A stretch of 64,000 bases of DNA, taken from assembly GCA_944989445.1 (NCBI GenBank), contig CALYLW010000281.1, positions 785,824 to 849,823 of the forward strand, given 5' to 3'. Below, in pieces: positions 63,505 to 64,000 of the stretch (positions within the stretch are counted from its first letter, which is position 1; each line of letters begins with the position of its first letter). Position numbers and translations under genes: made by a program. The stretch comes from Ampullaceana balthica. Lineage: Eukaryota > Mollusca > Gastropoda > Lymnaeidae. The notes below the pieces were generated by a model. The model ran no database searches. It was not told the DNA's origin and saw only the letters and a list, made by a program, of their open reading frames with translations.

Positions 63505-64000
63505 CGAACAAAACCCTCAATGTCTCCCTGAACTTGGTGCTCATCTTGTAGTACACGAAAATACTGACACTGGAATTGATGGTCTCCATCAGCAAACCGA
63601 TGGACACGACCAGAAAGTTGAGGTTCGAGTACTTGCCACTTATACTCAAATCTGGTACCACCGCACGTGCGGTCAAGATGATGGACAGCGGTAGAAACGA
63701 AACGATGAACAGGACGGAAACAGTCGTGATCATCAAGACGACTTTGCGCTCTTTACTCGAAACGTCATCACCGGAAGTTGCGACCCGCCTCGAAACAGAG
63801 CTCCTCCACACAGCTTTGGTTTTGAGAGTAAGCCCCACGTTAATTGTGCAGAAAATGACGACGAAGAACGCGAAGAACGGCACGAAGAAGTCAGTTATGA
63901 AGAAAGAGACGCCCAGCACGGCGTTTTTGTTGGCCGTGTAAAAAATCCCGATGAGAGTTTTGTTGGCGCTGGTAACAAACTTCCAGTCGTAGTAGGCGGT
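63482..64000 (-). CDS. Class A GPCR, C-terminal half (molluscan chemosensory-receptor type)
   Basis: The frame is open from the window edge (TAYYDWKFVTSANKTLIG) to a TAG at 63482, about 172 codons. It shows an extracellular loop, then TM5 (AVLGVSFFITDFFVPFFAFF), a basic third intracellular loop (VWRSSVSRRVATSG and SSKERKV), TM6 (VVLMITTVSVLFIVSFLPLS) and TM7 with NSSVSIFVYYKMS in place of the usual NPxxY. It ends with helix 8 (KFRETLRVLFG) and ISAKKR. The protein sits in the plasma membrane and would couple to G proteins. The TM7 wording is what I recall from gastropod chemosensory receptors and related peptide receptors; a lineage-specific chemoreceptor is the likeliest call, a neuropeptide receptor the alternative. 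The 5' part lies outside the window. Confidence 0.83.
   Translation of the reverse strand, partial: TAYYDWKFVTSANKTLIGIFYTANKNAVLGVSFFITDFFVPFFAFFVVIFCTINVGLTLKTKAVWRSSVSRRVATSGDDVSSKERKVVLMITTVSVLFIVSFLPLSIILTARAVVPDLSISGKYSNLNFLVVSIGLLMETINSSVSIFVYYKMSTKFRETLRVLFGISAKKR

Overview
The window looks like a piece of a mollusc genome, most likely a gastropod. It is AT-rich and intron-rich, with mostly canonical GT-AG introns. It is crowded with transposons and minisatellites, and it carries a GPCR tail of the kind I associate with molluscan chemosensory receptors. The species assignment is inference from gene and repeat style.

One large gene dominates the left half. It lies on the minus strand, roughly 35446 down to 11383. 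I could join 18 exons, one of them with two alternatives, into a single open frame of about 1,520 or 1,530 codons; every intron phase agrees and the summed lengths divide by three. The predicted product is a secreted-then-anchored type I membrane protein. In order it has a signal peptide, a Ser/Thr/Pro mucin-like region with 18 copies of an 8-residue repeat, a CCP-like Cys segment, sushi 1, a fucolectin-like beta domain in two exons, kringle 1, a second beta domain, sushi 2, a third beta domain, kringle 2, a sushi-like C-terminal half, a second Ser/Thr-rich region with six 14-residue repeats, a CxCxC motif, one membrane helix and a short tail. Two first-half exons (22948..23107 and 19022..19214) both fit the same upstream and downstream exons, but cannot be joined to each other without a frameshift. 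They are therefore candidate mutually exclusive exons. The introns hold many unrelated minisatellites, a Helitron array, a Tigger element with a LINE inside it, and a tRNA-derived SINE.

Upstream of the gene are a 31-bp minisatellite (36.1-37.3 kb) and a 30-bp one (38.2-38.8 kb), then AT-rich sequence without recognisable genes. From 42.2 to 47.0 kb lie two head-to-tail Helitrons of an internally repetitive family, followed by a 5'-truncated LINE.

From 48.2 to 58.8 kb there is a Russian doll of hAT-type transposons. Four levels can be proved or nearly proved by 8-bp target duplications and inverted ends, and further elements are nested inside. They contain wreckage of at least four different hAT-like transposases (ZMYM/DUF4371-like, SCAND3/ZBED-like, GTF2IRD2-like, and a ZMYM1-like one split by a SINE).

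The right end holds a probable solo LTR (60.1-60.7 kb), small repeats, and the C-terminal half of a class A GPCR on the minus strand, cut by the window edge. Its last seven codons, stop included, are tandemly repeated four times.

All gene structures are read by eye from splice signals, reading phase and motif recall. None was tested by alignment or transcript data.
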